Assembly: GCA_964596125.1 (NCBI GenBank)
Contig: CAZQRP010000007.1
Coordinates: forward strand, 1-64,000
Source: CAZQRP01 sp964596125
GTDB lineage: Bacteria; Chloroflexota; Dehalococcoidia; GIF9; UBA5629
Reading direction: 5' to 3'
Length of the DNA: 64,000 nucleotides
The position numbers and the translations under genes were made by a program. The stretch's first letter is position 1. Each line of letters opens with the position of its first letter. Below the pieces are notes generated by a model, which searched no databases, had not been told where the DNA came from, and saw only the letters and a program-made list of their open reading frames with translations. Of the stretch, positions 60,270 through 64,000 are shown in pieces.

Positions 60270-62231
60270 ATGGAGCCCAAAATAGGTGTTTATGTATGCC
60301 AGTGCGGAGCAAACATCGCCGGCACGGTTGATGTTGAACAGGTAACTGAGTTCGCTCAAAGCCTCCCATCAGTAGCTGTCGCCCGCAACTACAAATTCAT
60401 GTGCTCAGACCCGGGCCAGGAACTGATAAAGAATGATATCAGGGAACTTGACATTGACCGTGTCGTCGTGGCTTCCTGTTCGCCGCGTTTACACGAACAG
60501 ACCTTCAGGCGCGCTCTTGATACTGCTGGTCTGAATCCCTACCTCTTCGAGATGGCAAACATCCGTGAGCAATGTTCCTGGGTGATAGACAACAAGGATG
60601 TCGCAACAGAGAAAGCCAAAGGTCTGGTGAGTGCTGCCACAAGGCGTGTTTTTCACCACGAGCCACTGGAATCCAAAGAGGTTCCGGTCAACTCGACCAC
60701 ACTCGTGATCGGTGGAGGCATCGCTGGTATACAGGCCGCACTGGAAATCGCTGATTCGGGCAATAGAGTTTACCTGGTAGAACGTGAACCATCAATCGGC
60801 GGTCACATGGCTCAGCTTGATAAGACCTTCCCCACCTTAGACTGTTCTGCCTGAATACTCACACCGAAGATGGCCTCGGTGAGGTCACACGAAAACATCG
60901 AACTGATGACATATAGCGAGGTAATAGAAGTTGCAGGATATGTGGGTAATTTCAAGGTTAAGATAAGAAAGAAGCCACGATATGTAGACGAAAACAAATG
61001 CACAGGATGTGGTACCTGCCAGGAGAAATGCCCTACTAAAGCAGATAATGAATTCGATGCTGGAATCGGCATAAGAAAGGTAATCTATACGCCTTTCCCT
61101 CAGGCGGTGCCAAATGTGCCAGTTATCGATCGAGAACACTGCACCTACTTCATCAAAGGTAAATGTCGTGCCTGTGAGAAGTTCTGTGAAGCCAAGGCAA
61201 TCGATTTTGAACAAACCGAGAAGATAATAGAGGTGGACGCAGGCTGTCTCATAGTCACCACAGGTTTCGATAACTTCGATCCATCCATAATCTCACAATT
61301 TGGCTATGGAATATTAGACAACGTCGTCAGCGGCATCCAGTTTGAGAGAATGAGTAATGCTTCGGGCCCAACCGGAGGTAAAATAGTGCTTAAAGATGGC
61401 TCAGAGCCGCGAAGCGTAGCTATTCTGCATTGTATCGGCAGCCGTGATGTGAACTATCACGAGTATTGCTCTCGAATCTGCTGCATGTATTCACTTAAGT
61501 TCTCTCACCTCCTGAGAGAGAAGATACCCGATGTGGACATTTATCAGCTTTACATCGACCTCCGCTGCTTTGGCAAAGGCTATGAAGAATTCTATAACCG
61601 TATACAGGAGGAAGGTGTCAACTTCATCCGTGGTCGAGCTGCTGAAGTAACCGATATAGCCGAAACTCCTGCAGAAAAGGGAAAGCTTGTGGTTATTTGC
61701 GAGGATACTCTAATCGGTCAGCAGCGGCGTATTCCCGTGGACATGGTAGTTTTGAGTACTGCCTTGGAGCCACGAACCGACGCGAGCGAAGTAGCCAGGT
61801 TATTCTCCATAAGTCGAAGCAGAGATGGCTTCTTCCTGGAAAAACACCCCAAGCTCGACCCGGTGGCTACGACCACGGATGGTGTTTTTATAGCGGGCTG
61901 CTGCCAGGGACCAAAGGATGTCCCCGATACTGTCGCCCAGGCCTCGGCAGCAGCCGCACGAGTACTTGCCATGATAAGCAGCGGGAAAGTTACTATCGAG
62001 GCGGCTACCGCGGTTGTCGAAGAGGAACATTGCTCCGGATGCAAAACCTGTATTCCCCTCTGTTCATTTAACGCAATATCTTTTGATGAGCAGAAGAAAG
62101 TATCCGTTATCAACGAAGCCCTGTGCAAAGGGTGTGGCACCTGTGCCGCCGCCTGTCCCAGCGGGGCTATCATAAGCAGGCATTTCACCACCGAACAGAT
62201 CATGGCACAGCTAGAAGGAGTATTGGTATGA
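60270..62231 (+). CDS. hdrA: HdrA flavin subunit with in-frame TGA read as selenocysteine
   Basis: 653 residues if TGA at 60852-60854 is read as Sec (position 195). Start 60270 has AAGGAGGACCAA before it; the ATG at 60252 lacks one. Order: N-terminal part with VYVCQCGANIAG, FAD Rossmann GGGIAGIQAALEIA, then the FPTLDCSA-U-ILTPKM motif where HdrA proteins have Cys. After it come CTGCGTCQEKCP and CRACEKFCEA, and a C-terminal pair CSGCKTCIPLC and CKGCGTCAAAC. HdrA holds the bifurcating FAD. The frame is continuous on both sides of the TGA. Confidence 0.93.
60852..60883 (+). promoter_or_regulatory. Putative bacterial SECIS element of hdrA
   Basis: Directly after the TGA, CTCAC (60858-60862) pairs with GTGAG (60879-60883) and CGA (65-67) with TCG (76-78), with an AC bulge and the loop AGATGGCC. 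The loop starts 16 bases after the T of TGA and has G among its first two bases, as bacterial SECIS rules expect. Confidence 0.65.
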
Positions 62232-62650
62232 GCTTCGAACCAAAAATAGTCGGATTCCTGTGCAACTGGTGCTCCTACGCCGGCGCTGATTTGGCAGGTA
62301 CTTCTCGGAAGAAATACGCGCCTAACGTACGCACAATTCGGGTTATGTGCAGCGGCCGCGTGGATCCCAGCTTTATTCTCAAGGCTTTAGAGTTAGGGGC
62401 AGATGGAGTACTGGTCTGTGGCTGACATCTCGATGAATGTCATTACCTGGAAGGTAATGTAAAGGCAGCCCGCAGGATCCCACTTCTGAAGAAAATGCTG
62501 GCCCAGCTCGGCGTAGAGGATGAAAGGATCAGGCTGGAATGGGTGGCGGCTGCAGAAGGAGACCGCTTTGCTGCCATCGTCAATGAGATGACGGAACAAA
62601 TAAAAAAGCTCGGTCCTTATAATCGTAACAATGGAGGCGACAATGGCTAA
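62228..62650 (+). CDS. mvhD: MvhD-like Fe-S subunit with in-frame TGA read as selenocysteine
   Basis: 140 residues if TGA at 62423-62425 is Sec66. Methanogen MvhD has CNWCSYAGAD..R (here GFLCNWCSYAGADLAGTSR), MCSGRVDP and a GCH-x-GDCHYLEGN motif; the present sequence reads VCG-U-HLDECHYLEGN, so Sec replaces the first Cys. Sec at this site is known in some archaeal VhuD. MvhD passes electrons from hydrogenase to HdrA. Overlaps hdrA stop (ATGA) and mvhG start by 8 bases. Confidence 0.93.
62423..62459 (+). promoter_or_regulatory. Putative bacterial SECIS element of mvhD
   Basis: CATTACC (62441-62447) pairs perfectly with GGTAATG (62453-62459) around the loop TGGAA, 22 bases after the TGA. Loop position and a G as second base fit bacterial SECIS criteria. 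Confidence 0.75.
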
Positions 62651-63596
62651 GCTGAAATTAGCTTTTTACTGGGCTGCCAGTTGCGGCGGCTGTGATGTGG
62701 CAGTCCTTGATATCAACGAGAAGATACTCAAGGTAGCCGAGATAGCTGATATTGTCTTCTGGCCGATAGCTCTCGACTTCAAGCGCCATCATGTCGAGGC
62801 GATGCTGGACAAGGAGATAGATGTCTGCCTTTTTAATGGAGCGGTAAGGACTTCGGAGCAGGAGGAGATGGCTCAGTTATTCCGTGCCAAGTCAAAAACA
62901 ATGGTTGCTTTTGGCTCATGCGCCCATCTTGGCGGAATACCCGGACTATCTAATTTCTCTAATCGGGCTGAGGCTTTCGAGCGAGCTTATATTGAAGCCC
63001 AGAGCTGCGATAATCCTGAAAAGACACTGCCCCAGTCTGTGACAGAGACCGCTGAAGGCGGCCTGGAGCTACCCGAATTTTGGGATACAGTGAAAGCATT
63101 AAACCAGGTTGTTGAAGTCGAATATTATGTCCCTGGTTGTCCACCTCCTGTACCCATCGTCTCTCAGCTAGTCGACGCTCTGGCTGCTGGCCAATTACCG
63201 CCAGTGGGCACAGTTTTTGGCTCAGATAAGGCACTGTGTGAGGAGTGCCCGCGGAGCAAGAACGAGAAAAAGATCACCGAGATTTATCGTCCCCACGAGA
63301 TTATCCCTGACCATGACAGATGCTTGCTTGAACAGGGAATACTATGCATAGGACCGGCAACAAGGGGTGGCTGTGGTGCTCAATGCATTAAAGCAAATAT
63401 GCCGTGCCGTGGTTGCTTTGGACCACCTCCGGGAGTTATTGATCAGGGTGCTAAAATGCTCAGCGCTCTAGCTTCTATCCTCGATGCAAGAGACGAGAGA
63501 GAGGTAAATACCATAGTCGGCGAAATATTCGATCCAGCCGGTACGATCTATCGATTTGGCTTGCCCGCCGCAATGGTGAACAGAAAGAGGCTATAG
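62643..63596 (+). CDS. mvhG: F420-non-reducing-type [NiFe] hydrogenase small subunit
   Basis: 317 residues from ATG at 62643, GGAGG at 62633-62637 (preferred over the ATG at 62631). AASCGGCDVAVLDINE near the start and VPGCPPPVP mark the proximal [4Fe-4S] site of group 3 small subunits; C-terminal cysteines LCEECPRSKN, CIGPATRGGCGAQC and CRGCFGPPPG fit the additional clusters of MvhG-like proteins. No Tat signal; cytoplasmic. Transfers electrons from the NiFe site to MvhD. Confidence 0.92.
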   Translation: MAKLKLAFYWAASCGGCDVAVLDINEKILKVAEIADIVFWPIALDFKRHHVEAMLDKEIDVCLFNGAVRTSEQEEMAQLFRAKSKTMVAFGSCAHLGGIPGLSNFSNRAEAFERAYIEAQSCDNPEKTLPQSVTETAEGGLELPEFWDTVKALNQVVEVEYYVPGCPPPVPIVSQLVDALAAGQLPPVGTVFGSDKALCEECPRSKNEKKITEIYRPHEIIPDHDRCLLEQGILCIGPATRGGCGAQCIKANMPCRGCFGPPPGVIDQGAKMLSALASILDARDEREVNTIVGEIFDPAGTIYRFGLPAAMVNRKRL

Positions 63597-63609
63597 TCAA
63601 AGGAGTGTT

Positions 63610-64000
63610 ATGAAGAAGATTGTTATCGATCCCTTCACCCGCCTTGAAGGTCATGGCAGAATAGACATATTCCTGGATGACGATGGCAATGTAGCCAACG
63701 CCTATCTTAGAATACCCGAGTTTCGCGGCTTCGAGAAATTCTGTGAAGGCAGACCAGTTGAGGAACTCCCTCGTATTACCCCAAGAATCTGCGGCGTTTG
63801 TCCCTCAGCCCATCACATGGCATCAACTAAGGCCCTTGATGCTGTATTCCATGTCGACCCACCACCCGTAGCCAAGAAAATCAGGGAGCTGTTTTACGCA
63901 GGTCACATGTGCCATTCCCATATCGCTCATTTTTACGCTTTAGCAGCCCCTGACTTTGTTCTGGGCCCTACTGCAGATCCAGCAGAAAGAAACCTGCTGG
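63610..64000 (+). CDS. mvhA: [NiFe] hydrogenase large subunit, 3' part outside window
   Basis: First 130 residues visible; AGGAGTGTT before the ATG. DPFTRLEGHGRIDIF at the N-terminus and the L1 NiFe-ligand motif PRICGVCPSAHHMAS identify the large subunit; the distal DPCxxC motif lies beyond the edge. Group 3 (Mvh-type) is the likely class by gene context. Metal-bridging cysteines CGVC are present, not Sec, in the visible part. Uptake or bidirectional H2 oxidation coupled to HdrABC. Confidence 0.93.
   Translation, partial: MKKIVIDPFTRLEGHGRIDIFLDDDGNVANAYLRIPEFRGFEKFCEGRPVEELPRITPRICGVCPSAHHMASTKALDAVFHVDPPPVAKKIRELFYAGHMCHSHIAHFYALAAPDFVLGPTADPAERNLL

Noticed and set aside
60252..62231. hdrA as two genes or a simple pseudogene
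   Set aside because: The frame is uninterrupted apart from one TGA at the conserved Cys position, the family sequence continues directly, the second half lacks a ribosome site, and a SECIS-like hairpin follows.
62228..62425. mvhD as a truncated 65-residue gene
   Set aside because: The sequence after TGA continues the conserved MvhD motif in frame for 74 codons to a normal stop, so truncation is not the best explanation.
1..64000. CRISPR array, prophage or rRNA operon
   Set aside because: No regularly spaced repeats, phage structural genes or rRNA-like sequence were seen anywhere in the window.

Overview
The window looks like a chromosomal segment of an anaerobic bacterium. My best guess is a Chloroflexota/Dehalococcoidia-type genome: there is a heterodisulfide-reductase/[NiFe]-hydrogenase operon, a soluble molybdopterin oxidoreductase with a ferredoxin-like partner, many Dehalococcoidia-style small conserved proteins, bacterial Shine-Dalgarno sites and sigma-70-like promoters, and no oxygen-respiration genes. 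This assignment is inference from gene content; no rRNA or other marker is present.

Layout. 1-6 kb: an edge-truncated gene, a small cysteine protein, a degraded gene, then a compact + strand run (CBS-domain membrane protein, DUF2344 protein, histidine phosphatase with an apparent ATT start, tilS, Smr protein). 6-19 kb: a zinc-ribbon/FnIII surface protein, two sensor kinases (one paired with an OmpR-type regulator), hydrolases, a KefB-type antiporter, a chagasin-like inhibitor and an MFS transporter. 19-24 kb: a - strand sugar/methyl-transfer group (CmoA-like and FkbM-like methyltransferases, GT2) and a TauE/SafE exporter under a near-perfect promoter covered by palindromes. 24-33 kb: a methyltransferase-like membrane protein, lipoprotein, DUF169 protein, nucleotidyltransferase, a candidate small RNA, a second MFS protein, a flavin reductase and the molybdopterin/Fe-S pair. 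33-37 kb: an accessory island with an IS1182-type element, a HEPN-motif protein, an orphan protein and a tRNA 3'-end remnant. 37-45 kb: radical SAM, gamma carbonic anhydrase, DUF763, plsY, creatininase-like, and a nicotinamidase-NAPRTase fusion. 45-50 kb: purF-purM-purH with small partners. 50-57 kb: hydrolase, TlyA, B12/radical SAM, UbiA prenyltransferase, TrkA-C protein and a NarL-type two-component system. 57.5-58.6 kb: three paralogous one-helix membrane proteins with a response-regulator pseudogene between them. 58.8-64 kb: hdrC-hdrB-hdrA-mvhD-mvhG-mvhA (last one cut by the window edge).

The most striking feature is that both hdrA and mvhD are interrupted by one in-frame TGA exactly where the families carry a conserved cysteine, and each TGA is followed by a hairpin of the bacterial SECIS type. 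Read as selenocysteine, both become full-length. The six genes then encode a complete flavin-based electron-bifurcating complex (MvhADG-HdrABC) that takes electrons from H2, with selenocysteine in the flavin subunit and in the subunit linking hydrogenase to HdrA.

Other signals worth attention are the duplicated response-regulator/small-membrane-protein unit just upstream of hdr, the NAD-salvage fusion protein, a perfect 11-bp tandem repeat suggesting an OmpR-family site near an OmpR-family gene, and the palindrome-covered tauE promoter.
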